Assembly: GCF_018390695.1 (NCBI RefSeq)
Contig: NZ_JAHBGF010000016.1
Coordinates: 496,001-560,000 of the forward strand
Source of the DNA: Ancylobacter sonchi
Lineage (GTDB): Bacteria; Pseudomonadota; Alphaproteobacteria; Rhizobiales; Xanthobacteraceae
Direction: 5' to 3'
DNA: 64,000 nucleotides
Made by a program: the position numbers and the translations under genes. Position 1 is the stretch's first letter. Every line of letters starts with the position of its first letter. The notes beneath the pieces were generated by a model. It saw only the letters and a list, made by a program, of their open reading frames with translations. It had not been told where the DNA came from and did no database searches. Below, one piece after another: positions 36,234 to 45,663 of the stretch.

Positions 36234-36956
36234 CTATGCCAGATAGGCGGCGTAGCGCGCCACGTGATCGGCGAGGCCGAGCGCGTGGTTGCGCACCAGT
36301 ACCTCGGCGCTGTCGGTGTCGCGGGCCTCCAGCGCCTGGATGATGGCGAGGTGGTCCTGGATCGAGCGGTCGGCGCGGTCTTCCTCGGCGATGGTCTTGC
36401 GGCGGATCATCCGCATATGGGTGAACAGGTTCTCGGCGAGATTCACCAATATGCCGTTGCCGCCCATGGCGATGATCGCCTGGTGGAACTGGATGTTCAC
36501 CTCGGAATATTCGTCGAGCTTGGCGTGCGGGGTGCCGTCCTCGAAGGTGGCGAACATGGCGCGCAGCGTGGCGATCTCCTCGTCGCTGGCGTGCTGGGTG
36601 ATCAGCCGGGCGGCGAGGCTCTCCAGCGCCGCCCAGACCTGGATCATCTCGATGACCTCGCGCTTGGTCTTGCGCACCACATAGATGCCGCGGCGCGGCA
36701 CCGAATGGACGAAGCCCTCGCGCTCCAGCTGCGCCATCGCCTCGCGTACCGGGGTGCGGCTGACCCCGAGACTCTGGGCGAGCTGGCGCTCGTCGAGCCG
36801 CACCTCGTGCGGCTGGTCGTAGATGTTGAGCGAGACGATGACGTCCTTCAGCGCGGCATAGGCGCGGTTCTTGAAGGTGGAGGTGTCCTCGAGCGGCGCC
36901 ACGGCGAGCTTGGCGGCGCTGGCGCCGACGCGCGGGATGCTGGTTTCGATGCTCAT
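36234..36956 (-). CDS. GntR family regulator (FCD domain)
   Basis: 240 residues from the ATG at 36956. The winged helix is at about 30-95 (LKDVIVSLNIYDQPHEVRLDE, then SRTPVREAMAQLEREGFV). The FCD domain follows, with metal/ligand residues in NIQFHQAI and QDHLAI and near the final NHALGLADH. It lies downstream of tctA on the same strand, separated by 217 bp with a strong hairpin. It probably controls the neighbouring tripartite transporter, whose promoter region has GTAC-type inverted motifs. Confidence 0.88.
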   Translation of the reverse strand: MSIETSIPRVGASAAKLAVAPLEDTSTFKNRAYAALKDVIVSLNIYDQPHEVRLDERQLAQSLGVSRTPVREAMAQLEREGFVHSVPRRGIYVVRKTKREVIEMIQVWAALESLAARLITQHASDEEIATLRAMFATFEDGTPHAKLDEYSEVNIQFHQAIIAMGGNGILVNLAENLFTHMRMIRRKTIAEEDRADRSIQDHLAIIQALEARDTDSAEVLVRNHALGLADHVARYAAYLA

Positions 36957-37126
36957 CGTCCGGCCCGCCTGCGCAACTGAGATGCCGACATGGCGGCGGT
37001 GTTGGCGGTGGTCATTGGCGTTGCCCTCCCAATCCCCTGAAGCGTGGTGTGGTCCGCAGGCAGCGCCGGCCGCCTTGTCGGCGTGTCTCGGCGGCATGCG
37101 GTCGATCCGGTTCCGGCGGATCGAAA

Positions 37127-37153
37127 GCCCGCCGCGCGATGGGCGCGGCGGGC
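37127..37153 (-). terminator. Hairpin terminator after the tct operon
   Basis: A perfect 11-bp stem GCCCGCCGCGC/GCGCGGCGGGC with a 5-nt loop, 20 bp past the tctA stop, followed on the minus strand by a short TTTC. It probably separates the transporter operon from the GntR gene. Confidence 0.6.
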
Positions 37154-37173
37154 CGTGTTGCGGTGCCCGAGGC

Positions 37174-38679
37174 TCACGCGGGCTGCGGCGAGCGCAGCCG
37201 GCTGAGCAGGTTGGAGATCATCGGGTACAGGGCGGCGACCAGGCCGAGGCCCATGATCGTCGACACCAGCGGATTGGACCAGAAGATCCCGATCGAGCCA
37301 CCCGAGGAGAGCAGCGACTGGCGGAAGGCTTCCTCGGCGCTGTCGCCGAGCACGATGGCCAGCACCAGCGGCGCCAGCGGGTAGTTGGTCTTCTTCAGCA
37401 CATAGCCGAGCACACCGAACACCAGCATCATCACCACGTCGAACACGTTGTTGTTCACCGTGTAGGCACCGATGGCGCAGATCACCAGGATCACCGGGGC
37501 GATGATCGAGAAGGGGATGCGCAGGATGGCGGCGAACAGCGGCACCGTGGTGAGCACGACGATCAGGCCGACGACGTTGCCGAGATACATCGAGGCGATG
37601 AGGCCCCAGACAAAGTCCTTCTGCTCGACGAACAGCATCGGGCCGGGCTGGAGACCCCAGATCAGCAGGCCGCCGAGCAGCACCGCGGCGGTCGGCGATC
37701 CCGGCACGCCCAGCGCCAGCATCGGCAGCAGGGCCGAGGTGCCGGCGGCGTGCGCGGCGGTCTCGGGGGCGACGACGCCCTCGATCTCGCCATTCCCGAA
37801 GTTCTTGCCGTTCTTCGACACGCGCTTGGCGATGCCATAGGCCATGAAGGAGGCCGGGGTGGCGCCCGCCGGGGTGATGCCCATCCAGCAGCCGATGATG
37901 CAGGAGCGGATGGAGGTCGCCCAGTAGCGCGGCAGGCTCGCCCAGGTCCGCAGCACCACCTTGGCGTCGATCTTCGCCGACTTGCCGCGGAACTCGAGGC
38001 CTTCCTCCATGGTCAGCAGGATTTCGCCGATGCCGAACAGGCCGATGACGGCGATGAGGAAGTCGAAGCCGTTCAGCAGTTCCTCGGAGCCGAAGGTGAG
38101 GCGCAGCTGTCCGGTCACCATGTCGAGGCCGACGGCGGCGAGCGCGAAGCCGATCATCATCGACACGATGGTCTTGGCCGGCGGTTCCTTGCTCATGCCG
38201 ACGAAGGAGCAGAAGGCGAGGAAGTACACTGCGAACTTCTCGGCCGGCCCGAAGCGCAGCGCGAAGGCGGCGACCAGCGGGGCGACGAGGGTGATCATCA
38301 GGATGGCGACGAAGGCGCCGACGAAGGAGGAGGTGAAGGCCGCGGTCAGCGCCTCGCCCGCCTTGCCCTGCCGCGCCATCGGATGGCCGTCGAAGGTGGT
38401 CGCCACCGACCAGGGCTCGCCCGGTATGTTGAACAGCACCGAGGTGATGGCGCCGCCGAACAGCGCGCCCCAGTAGATGCACGACAAAAGGATGATCGCC
38501 GAGGTCGGCGACATGGAGAAGGTGAGCGGCAGCAGGATGGCGACGCCGTTCGCGCCGCCGAGGCCGGGCAGCACGCCGATGATGACGCCGAGCAGGATGC
38601 CGACCACCATCAGGAGGATGTTGAACGGATCGCCGGCGACAGCGAAGCCGTGCCAGAGATTGACGAAATTGTCGAACAT
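37174..38679 (-). CDS. tctA: Tripartite tricarboxylate transporter, large permease TctA
   Basis: 501 residues with about 11-12 membrane segments, the size of TctA. Signatures are GVLPGLGGANGVAILLPLTFSM (residues 38-59) and the second half-repeat GITPAGATPASFMAYGIAKR (near 269-288), the two Gly/Pro-rich loops of the family. It imports carboxylates by cation gradient together with TctB and the periplasmic TctC. The substrate may be citrate-like, but TctC proteins vary widely. Confidence 0.93.
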   Translation of the reverse strand: MFDNFVNLWHGFAVAGDPFNILLMVVGILLGVIIGVLPGLGGANGVAILLPLTFSMSPTSAIILLSCIYWGALFGGAITSVLFNIPGEPWSVATTFDGHPMARQGKAGEALTAAFTSSFVGAFVAILMITLVAPLVAAFALRFGPAEKFAVYFLAFCSFVGMSKEPPAKTIVSMMIGFALAAVGLDMVTGQLRLTFGSEELLNGFDFLIAVIGLFGIGEILLTMEEGLEFRGKSAKIDAKVVLRTWASLPRYWATSIRSCIIGCWMGITPAGATPASFMAYGIAKRVSKNGKNFGNGEIEGVVAPETAAHAAGTSALLPMLALGVPGSPTAAVLLGGLLIWGLQPGPMLFVEQKDFVWGLIASMYLGNVVGLIVVLTTVPLFAAILRIPFSIIAPVILVICAIGAYTVNNNVFDVVMMLVFGVLGYVLKKTNYPLAPLVLAIVLGDSAEEAFRQSLLSSGGSIGIFWSNPLVSTIMGLGLVAALYPMISNLLSRLRSPQPA

Positions 38680-38736
38680 GAGCGCTTTCCCCTGGGAGCC
38701 CGCCCGCGCGTGCTCCCGTTCCGGTTTATGGTGGCG

Positions 38737-39237
38737 TCACAGCCCGAGCAGGGCTTCGACCGGACCTTTTGGCAGTGGGATGAGGAACCACTTCTCGAAG
38801 ACGAAGTAGAAGGCGGCCGGCACGCCGATGGCGATGGCGGCGGTCAGCGGCCAGCTGTACTTGCCCAGCCACTTCATGAAGACCGCGATCAGCAGGATCG
38901 AGGGGAGATAGATGCCGAGCGGCTCCACCATCAGGCAATAGATTGTGGTGGGAACGAGCACCTTCAGCACCTGGCGGAGTTGGCTCCATTCGGCGAACAG
39001 GTCGGCGGGGTTTTCCCGCAGTCCCTGCGCCAGGTTGATGAGGCTGCAGCCGCAGATGGCGATGCCGACATAGAAGGGGAAGAAGCCGGCTTGCGGGCCG
39101 TCGGCGCCCCAGCCGAAGCCGACGATGTAGCTGCCATAGACGACGATCAGGCCGAACAGCAGGGTCAGCAGGGCGACACCGATCTCGGCGTTGCGCTGCG
39201 TGGGGCCCGTTCCGGCGCCGTGGGATGTTTCGCTCAT
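38737..39237 (-). CDS. tctB: Tripartite tricarboxylate transporter, small permease TctB
   Basis: 166 residues with four membrane segments, as in TctB. The ATG at 39237 begins MSETSHGAGTGPTQRN; the longer frame upstream lacks a start signal. It lies 57 bp before tctA and 226 bp after tctC. The GPQAGFFPFYVGI motif after the first helix is characteristic. Confidence 0.88.
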   Translation of the reverse strand: MSETSHGAGTGPTQRNAEIGVALLTLLFGLIVVYGSYIVGFGWGADGPQAGFFPFYVGIAICGCSLINLAQGLRENPADLFAEWSQLRQVLKVLVPTTIYCLMVEPLGIYLPSILLIAVFMKWLGKYSWPLTAAIAIGVPAAFYFVFEKWFLIPLPKGPVEALLGL

Positions 39238-39463
39238 GATGGGTTCCGCGCTCCTGTCACGATCCGACCGTCCGGCGGGATGTCTCCCGCCGGTGCCGGA
39301 TCGGCGCATTCTCGATTGACGCGATGTTCTGTGCGCCGGGCCGGCGAAACTGCCCGGGCCGCGCATCGATGGCGGCGGCGGGGGGCAGGTGCTGGCAAGC
39401 GGCCTTGTTAGCCGGCGTCGCTCCCGCCGTCGGCGCCGGGGCGCCGGGCGGGAGCGCGCGGGA

Positions 39464-40477
39464 TCAGTTGGCGGCGGCGATGAAGCCGGCTTCCTGCATC
39501 AGTCCCTTGTGGGTCGTCTCAGCCTTGGTCAGCCAGTCCTTGAATTCGGCACCGGCCATGAAGGTCTGGTTGAAGGCGCCGTCCTTCATCAGCTGCTGCC
39601 ATTCGGGGGTCTCGCGGACCTTCTTGAACAGGTCGACGAAATAGGCGACCTGCTCGTCCGAGACGCCCGGCGGCATGAAGATGCCGCGCAGCATCAGATA
39701 TTCGACGTCGAGGCCGGCCGACTTGCAGGTCGGGATCGAGGACCAGGACAGGTCGCCGAGGATCTTGTCGGTGTAGGGCAGCTGCTTCTGGTCGAACACG
39801 CAGAGCGGGCGCACCTTGTCGCCGCGCCACTGGGAGACCGCCTCGATCGGGTTGTTCACCGTCGAGTTGACGTGGCCGCCCACCAGCTGCACCGCGACTT
39901 CGCCGCCGCCCTTGTAGGGGATGTAGGTCATCTTCTTGCCGAGCGCCTTCTCGATGGCGACGGTGATGATCTGGTCTTCCTGCTTGGAGCCGGTGCCGCC
40001 CATCTTGAAGGTGCCGTCCGGCGCCGCCTTGATCGCGGCCTCGTATTCCTGCGCGGTCTTGTAGGGGTCCTGGGCGTTCACCCACAGCACGAATTCGTCG
40101 AGCGCCAGCATCGCCACCGGCGTCATGTCCTTCCAGTTGAAGGGAATGCCGGTCGCCAGCGGGGTGGTGAACAGGTTGGACAGCGTGATGACGATCTTGT
40201 GCGGGTTGGCCTTGGAGTTCTTGACGTCCAGGAAGCCTTCGCCGCCGGCGCCGCCGGACTTGTTGATCACGATCAGCTGGGTCGGCATCAGCTCGTGCTT
40301 GGCGATGATGCCCTGCAGCGTGCGGGCCATCTGGTCGGCGCCGCCGCCGGTGCCGGCCGGGACGATGAACTCGACGGGCTTGGTCGGCTTCCACTCCGCC
40401 GCCGCCGGCAGTATCGACATCGCGGCCAGGCCGAGCGCGGTCAGCGTCCCGAGGCCGAGAGCATGGAAGTTCTTCAT
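39464..40477 (-). CDS. tctC: Tripartite tricarboxylate transporter substrate-binding protein (Bug family)
   Basis: 337 residues with a Sec signal peptide at about 1-28 (ILPAAA). The mature protein starts EWKPTKPVEFIVPAGTGGGADQMART, the standard Bug-family opening that binds carboxylate groups. The ATG at 40477 is preceded by GGGAAGGAACGCC. It is the first gene of tctCBA. The carboxylate it binds is unknown. Confidence 0.92.
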   Translation of the reverse strand: MKNFHALGLGTLTALGLAAMSILPAAAEWKPTKPVEFIVPAGTGGGADQMARTLQGIIAKHELMPTQLIVINKSGGAGGEGFLDVKNSKANPHKIVITLSNLFTTPLATGIPFNWKDMTPVAMLALDEFVLWVNAQDPYKTAQEYEAAIKAAPDGTFKMGGTGSKQEDQIITVAIEKALGKKMTYIPYKGGGEVAVQLVGGHVNSTVNNPIEAVSQWRGDKVRPLCVFDQKQLPYTDKILGDLSWSSIPTCKSAGLDVEYLMLRGIFMPPGVSDEQVAYFVDLFKKVRETPEWQQLMKDGAFNQTFMAGAEFKDWLTKAETTHKGLMQEAGFIAAAN

Positions 40478-41262
40478 TTGGCGTTCCTTCCCACGGGGTT
40501 TGGTCTCTTGCCGTTCCATTCGTTGCGGCATTCTTGCTTGATGTTTTTTACTTGGAGTCCCGCATCTTCGGGCCGTCGACGACTTTGGCGAGAGGTCGTA
40601 ACCAGCGATGCGGGGCACATCGACAGCCGGCTGATTTCCTTATGTCTCTGGAACGGTCTGTCTGTGGAATAAGTTGTACCAAGATGACTGTAATGCCAAG
40701 AGATAATTCTAAAGTTGCATGGTGCGACGCAAGGTAAGTGGGAATTACATATCCAATATTCAGGCATCTGGCATGCCAATTCTGGTATACGTAATAATTC
40801 ATATTTTGTTCCGGCATATCTTATTAATTAACCCATTGGCTGTGCAGATATTTTGGAACGATTCTTTGCGTAATGTGCCGTAGCGGTGTCGGCGCGCGGC
40901 GAAGAACAGTGGTAGAAGCCGGATTTTCGAGAAGACCGGCTCTTGTCTGTGTTGGCCTTGTTTCCGCCCGAATCCCGGCACAATCCCGCCGTTCCTGCTG
41001 CGGCGCAGCAACTTTTCTGCAGAGCGGTCGGAAGCAGGCCGTCGCAATCCGGCGACCCGAATACGGTCCTCCGATCCCGGCGGGCCGACCTTTCGGCCCA
41101 CGGCGTGTCGCGCCGGGGTGTCACTGCCCTGCGCTGGCCGCGTGGCAGAATGGCGTCCGGCGGCGATGGCGTCGCCGGGCGGAATCGTTTTTGCTACGAG
41201 TGGTGTGAAGAGCCGGCTGCGTGGCGCCGCATCCGGATGAACGTTGAGGGAGAGTCCATTTC
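40478..41262. other. Long gene-free region between tctC and zwf
   Basis: 785 bp separating divergent genes. The middle (about 40,650-40,880) is AT-rich. It contains TTGTACCAA (40674-40682), TGGCATGCCA (40769-40778) and TGGTATACGTA (40783-40793), operator-like inverted motifs that a GntR protein might use. The zwf-proximal half is GC-rich without a convincing reading frame. A small RNA or long leader is possible but not shown. Confidence 0.5.
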
Positions 41263-42738
41263 ATGACCAGTCGCGTGATTCCCGTGGCGCCTTTCGTCAT
41301 CGCCGTGTTCGGCGCCACCGGCGACCTGTCGCGCCGAAAATTGCTGCCGGCGCTGTTCCACCGCGATATTGACGGCCAGCTGCCGGACGACGCGGCGATC
41401 GTCGGCGTGTCGCGCCGCCCGCTCAGCGACGAGGATTTCCGCGCCTTCGCGCTGCAGGCGCTCAACGACCACATCCCGGCCGCCGAGCTCGTTCCCGAGC
41501 TGGTGGAGCGTTTCCTCGCCCGCATCACCTATATCTCCGCCGATGCCGGCCGCGAGGAGGGCTGGGACAAGCTCGCCGAACGCATGAAGGCGGCCGGCGA
41601 GCGCATCAAGGTCTACTACCTAGCCACCGCGCCGGAGCTGTTCGGGCCGATCTGCGAGAAGCTCGGCAAATACGGCCTCGCCGAAGACGGGCGGGTGGTG
41701 ATCGAGAAGCCGATCGGCAAGAACCTCGCCTCGGCGCTGGCGCTGAACGCCGAGATCGGCCGCATCTTCCCGGAAGACCGCGTCTACCGTATCGACCACT
41801 ATCTCGGTAAGGAGACGGTGCAGAACCTGATGGCGCTGCGCTTCGCCAACGCGCTGTTCGAGCCGTTGTGGAACAGCGCCCATATCGACCATGTGCAGAT
41901 CACCGTGGCCGAGGCGCTCGGCGTCGAGGAGCGCGCCGGCTATTACGACACCGCCGGCGCCATGCGCGACATGGTGCAGAACCACATCCTGCAGCTGCTC
42001 TGCCTCGTCGCCATGGAGCCGCCGTCCTCGCTCGACGCCGACGCGGTGCGCGACGAGAAGCTCAAGGTGCTGCGCGCGCTCAAGCCCATCGACGACCAGA
42101 ACGCCGGCACCCTCACCGTACGTGGCCAGTACCGCGCCGGAGCGTCGGCGGGCGGCGCGGTGCCGGGCTATCTGGAAGAGCTCGGCTCCACCCGCAGCCA
42201 GACCGAGACCTTCGTGGCGCTCAAGGCGGAGGTCGGCAATTGGCGTTGGGCCGGGGTGCCGTTCTATCTGCGCACCGGCAAGCGCCTCGCCTCGCGCGTC
42301 TCGGAGATCGTGGTCCAGTTCAAGCCGGTGCCGCATTCGGTGTTCGACGCCAATGTCGGCCCCATCGAATCCAACCGGCTGGTCATCCGCCTGCAGCCGG
42401 ACGAGGGCGTGAAGCTGTGGCTGATGATCAAGGATCCCGGCCCGGGCGGCATCCGCCTCACCCATGTGCCGCTCGACATGAGCTTCGCCAAGGCGTTCAA
42501 GGTGCGCAACCCCGACGCCTATGAACGCCTGATCCTTGACGTGGTGCGCGGCAACCAGACGCTGTTCATGCGCCGCGACGAGGTGCAGGCGGCGTGGGAA
42601 TGGGTGGACCCGATCCTGGAGGCCTGGCGCAACGCCAAGGAGCCGCCGCGGCCCTACACCGCCGGTACCTGGGGCCCGTCGGCCGCCATTGCGCTGATCG
42701 AGCGCGACGGCCGCACCTGGCTGGAGGACGGCGCGTGA
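41263..42738 (+). CDS. zwf: Glucose-6-phosphate 1-dehydrogenase
   Basis: 491 residues. It oxidises glucose 6-phosphate to 6-phosphogluconolactone with NAD(P)+. The dinucleotide fold motif GATGDLS is at 17-23, and the active-site RIDHYLGK at 176-183 carries the catalytic His. It heads the zwf-pgl-edd cluster; the stop overlaps the pgl start (GTGA). A GAGGGAGAG ribosome site lies upstream. This is the entry to Entner-Doudoroff and the main NADPH source. Confidence 0.96.
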   Translation: MTSRVIPVAPFVIAVFGATGDLSRRKLLPALFHRDIDGQLPDDAAIVGVSRRPLSDEDFRAFALQALNDHIPAAELVPELVERFLARITYISADAGREEGWDKLAERMKAAGERIKVYYLATAPELFGPICEKLGKYGLAEDGRVVIEKPIGKNLASALALNAEIGRIFPEDRVYRIDHYLGKETVQNLMALRFANALFEPLWNSAHIDHVQITVAEALGVEERAGYYDTAGAMRDMVQNHILQLLCLVAMEPPSSLDADAVRDEKLKVLRALKPIDDQNAGTLTVRGQYRAGASAGGAVPGYLEELGSTRSQTETFVALKAEVGNWRWAGVPFYLRTGKRLASRVSEIVVQFKPVPHSVFDANVGPIESNRLVIRLQPDEGVKLWLMIKDPGPGGIRLTHVPLDMSFAKAFKVRNPDAYERLILDVVRGNQTLFMRRDEVQAAWEWVDPILEAWRNAKEPPRPYTAGTWGPSAAIALIERDGRTWLEDGA

Positions 42739-43436
42739 GCGCCGCTCTTCCCATGCACATCTTCGCCGATGGTCTCGCGCTCGCCGAGGCGCTGGCCGAT
42801 TTCGTCGCCGGCAAGCTGGCCGCCCGCGTCGCCCGCGACGGCGGCGCCAGCCTCGCCGTCTCCGGCGGACGCACGCCGACCCGCTTCTTCGAGGCGCTGT
42901 CGGGGCGCGATCTTCCCTGGTCGAAGATCGGCATCACCCTCGTCGACGAGCGCTGGGTGCGAGAGACCTCCGACCGCTCCAATGCCCGGCTGGTGCGCCA
43001 GCATCTGCTGAACGGTCCGGCGGCGGCGGCGCGCTTCGTGGCGCTGGCGAACGACGCGCCGACGCCCGAGGATGGCCTGTTCGCCATCAACGAGGCGCTG
43101 GAAGACCTCTACTGGCCGCTGGCCTGCGCCGTGCTCGGCATGGGCGAGGACGGCCACACCGCCTCGTTCTTCCCCGGCGGCGACCGCCTGTCGGAGGCGC
43201 TGGATCCCGAGGGCAGCCTCGGCCTGCTGCCGATGCGGGCCGCCGGCGCCGGCGAGCCGCGCATCACCCTTACCTTGCCGGTGCTGCTGGCGGCGGACGG
43301 GCTGGCGCTCCATATCGAGGGCGAGGGCAAGCGCCCGGTGCTGCAGGCGGCGCTGGCCGACGGCCCTGTCGAGGAGATGCCGGTGCGTGCCGTGCTGCGC
43401 GCCTCCCGTCCGCCCGATATTTTCTGGTGCCCCTGA
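42735..43436 (+). CDS. pgl: 6-phosphogluconolactonase
   Basis: 233 residues from a GTG at 42735, preferred over the ATG at 42753 because GGAGG lies 7 bp upstream and the GTGA overlap with zwf is typical. It hydrolyses 6-phosphogluconolactone. Motifs SLAVSGGRTPTRFFEAL, VDERWV and LGMGEDGHTASFFPG match the SOL/DevB family. It links zwf to edd. Confidence 0.93.
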   Translation: MSAALPMHIFADGLALAEALADFVAGKLAARVARDGGASLAVSGGRTPTRFFEALSGRDLPWSKIGITLVDERWVRETSDRSNARLVRQHLLNGPAAAARFVALANDAPTPEDGLFAINEALEDLYWPLACAVLGMGEDGHTASFFPGGDRLSEALDPEGSLGLLPMRAAGAGEPRITLTLPVLLAADGLALHIEGEGKRPVLQAALADGPVEEMPVRAVLRASRPPDIFWCP

Positions 43437-43474
43437 TGGCGCCGGTCCGAATCCGCTAGCCCGAGGAGATCCGC

Positions 43475-45319
43475 ATGGCCGAAGCCCCTGAGACGTCCGG
43501 CGTGAGCGCCCGCCTCGGCGAGATCACCGAGCGCATCGTCCGCCGCTCGCACGATACCCGCACGCGCTATCTCGAGCGCATCGCCGTCGCCGCCGAAAAG
43601 GGCCCGAGCCGGCAGAAGCTCGGCTGCGCCAACCAGGCGCACGGTTTCGCCGCCTGCGGGCCGGGCGACAAGGCGATGCTGCGCGAGGGCGCCGGCGCCA
43701 ATCTCGCCATCGTCACGGCCTATAACGACATGCTCTCGGCCCACCAGCCCTATGAGCATTACCCCGACCTCATCCGCGCCGCGGCGCGGGCGGCGGGCGG
43801 CGTCGCGCAGGTCGCCGGCGGCGTGCCGGCGATGTGCGACGGCGTCACCCAGGGCGAGGCCGGCATGGAGCTGTCGCTGTTCTCGCGCGACGTCATCGCG
43901 CTGGCGACCGCGGTGTCGCTGTCGCACCAGACCTTCGACAGTTCGGTCTATCTCGGCATCTGCGACAAGATCGTTCCGGGCCTCGTCATCGGCGCGCTGT
44001 CCTTCGGCCATCTGCCGGCGGTGTTCATCCCTGCCGGGCCGATGACTTCCGGCCTGTCCAATGACGACAAGGCGAAGATCCGCCAGCTCTTCGCCGAAGG
44101 AAAGGTGGGCCGCGACGCCCTGCTCGAGGCCGAGAGCCAAGCCTATCACGGGCCGGGCACCTGCACCTTCTACGGCACCGCCAATACCAACCAGATGATG
44201 ATGGAGATCATGGGCCTGCATTTGCCCGGCGCCTCCTTCGTCAACCCGAACACGCCGCTGCGCGACGCGCTCACCATCGCCGCCGCCGAGCGGGCGATGG
44301 AGATGACCGCGCTGGGCAACGACTACCGGCCGGTCGGGCGGATGCTGGACGAGCGGGCCTTTGCCAACGGCATTGTTGGGCTGCACGCCACCGGCGGCTC
44401 CACCAACCACACCATGCATGTGGTGGCGATGGCGGCGGCGGCCGGCATCAAGCTGACCTGGGACGATTTCTCCGACCTCGCCGACGTCACCCCGCTTCTG
44501 TGCCGCGTCTATCCCAACGGCAAGGCGGACGTGAACCATTTCCACGCCGCCGGCGGCATGGCCCTGGTCATCCGCGAGCTGCTCGGCATCGGCATGCTGC
44601 ACCGCGACGTCGAGACGGTGTGGGGCTCCAGCCTCGACGCCTATACGCTGGAGCCGAAGCTTACCTCCGAGGGCACGCTGGACTGGCGCGACGGCGCGCG
44701 CTCCAGCGGCGACGAGAACGTGGTGCGCCCGGCCTCGCGGCCGTTCCAGGCGACCGGCGGGCTCAAGCTGCTCTCCGGCGATATCGGCCGCGCCGTCATC
44801 AAGACCTCGGCGATCGCCGCCGAGCGCCATGTCATCGAGGCGCCGGCCAAGGTGTTCCACTCGCAGGAGGAACTGCAGAAGGCCTTCAAGGCCGGTACGC
44901 TCACCGGCGATTTCGTCGCGGTGGTGCGCTATCAGGGTCCGAAGGCCAATGGCATGCCGGAGCTGCACAAGCTGATGCCGCCGCTCGGCGTGCTGCAGGA
45001 CCGCGGCCAGAAGGTGGCTCTGGTCACCGATGGCCGGCTGTCCGGCGCCTCCGGCAAGGTGCCGGCCGCGATCCACGTCACGCCCGAGGCGGCGGATGGC
45101 GGCGCCATCGCGCTGATCCGCGAGGGAGACATCGTGCGTGTCGACGCGGTGGCCGGCACGCTGACGGTGAAGGTCGATCCGGCCGAATGGGCGGCGCGCA
45201 GCCCGGCGACCACCGATCTCACGGTCAGTCACTGGGGTGTCGGCCGCGAGCTGTTCGGCTCGTTCCGGGCGGCGGTGGGCACGGCTGACACCGGCGCCAC
45301 CATCTTCGCGGTGGCGTAG
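43475..45319 (+). CDS. edd: 6-phosphogluconate dehydratase
   Basis: 614 residues, full length for the IlvD/Edd family. It dehydrates 6-phosphogluconate to KDPG using a [4Fe-4S] cluster. Cluster Cys candidates are in [20 protein letters not shown] and [38 protein letters not shown] near the C-terminus is the family signature. It lies 38 bp after pgl. The usual partner aldolase eda is not in the window. Confidence 0.96.
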   Translation: MAEAPETSGVSARLGEITERIVRRSHDTRTRYLERIAVAAEKGPSRQKLGCANQAHGFAACGPGDKAMLREGAGANLAIVTAYNDMLSAHQPYEHYPDLIRAAARAAGGVAQVAGGVPAMCDGVTQGEAGMELSLFSRDVIALATAVSLSHQTFDSSVYLGICDKIVPGLVIGALSFGHLPAVFIPAGPMTSGLSNDDKAKIRQLFAEGKVGRDALLEAESQAYHGPGTCTFYGTANTNQMMMEIMGLHLPGASFVNPNTPLRDALTIAAAERAMEMTALGNDYRPVGRMLDERAFANGIVGLHATGGSTNHTMHVVAMAAAAGIKLTWDDFSDLADVTPLLCRVYPNGKADVNHFHAAGGMALVIRELLGIGMLHRDVETVWGSSLDAYTLEPKLTSEGTLDWRDGARSSGDENVVRPASRPFQATGGLKLLSGDIGRAVIKTSAIAAERHVIEAPAKVFHSQEELQKAFKAGTLTGDFVAVVRYQGPKANGMPELHKLMPPLGVLQDRGQKVALVTDGRLSGASGKVPAAIHVTPEAADGGAIALIREGDIVRVDAVAGTLTVKVDPAEWAARSPATTDLTVSHWGVGRELFGSFRAAVGTADTGATIFAVA

Positions 45320-45663
45320 ACCGCCGCCTCCTGCTCCCCCGGACTCGCTGCCCGCTGTGCAGCGCGGGGCCGGGGCCGAGGAGCGGTTCGGCGAAGCCGT
45401 CGAGTCTCGGCGTGGTCTCCCTCTCCCCGTCCGAACTCGGCTGTTGCCGAGTTCGGCTCCGGCAACGCCGAAGCCTGAAACATCCGACTTCGGCGGAGGG
45501 GTGGCCCGTCCCCGGGTCTCGCCTCCGGCGAGCCAAAGGACAGGCTCCGCGGGTCGGTGAGGGGAGATCTCATCGGGAAGCGCCGAAGGCCGCTCACCCC
45601 GCCCCTCTCCCGATGTGGAGAGGGAAAAAGTACTGCGGCATGCGGGTTCCTATCAGGCCGCCC
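45320..45663. other. Intergenic region with stem-loops after edd
   Basis: 344 bp between convergent genes. It contains a perfect 11-bp hairpin at 45431-45456 (CCGAACTCGGC stem, TGTT loop) and a second at about 45606-45627 (CCTCTCC with GGAGAGG). The CCGAACTCGG, CTCGCCTCCGGCGAG and CCCCTC words suggest a mosaic of short palindromic repeats. The first hairpin may end edd transcription. No gene is evident. Confidence 0.5.

Noticed and set aside
36871-39411. An 846-codon plus-strand frame opposite tctA and tctB
   Set aside because: It is acidic, His/Gln-rich antisense noise. tctA and tctB are unambiguous.
43109-45232. A 707-codon minus-strand frame opposite edd
   Set aside because: edd is clear on the plus strand, and the antisense product shows no motif.
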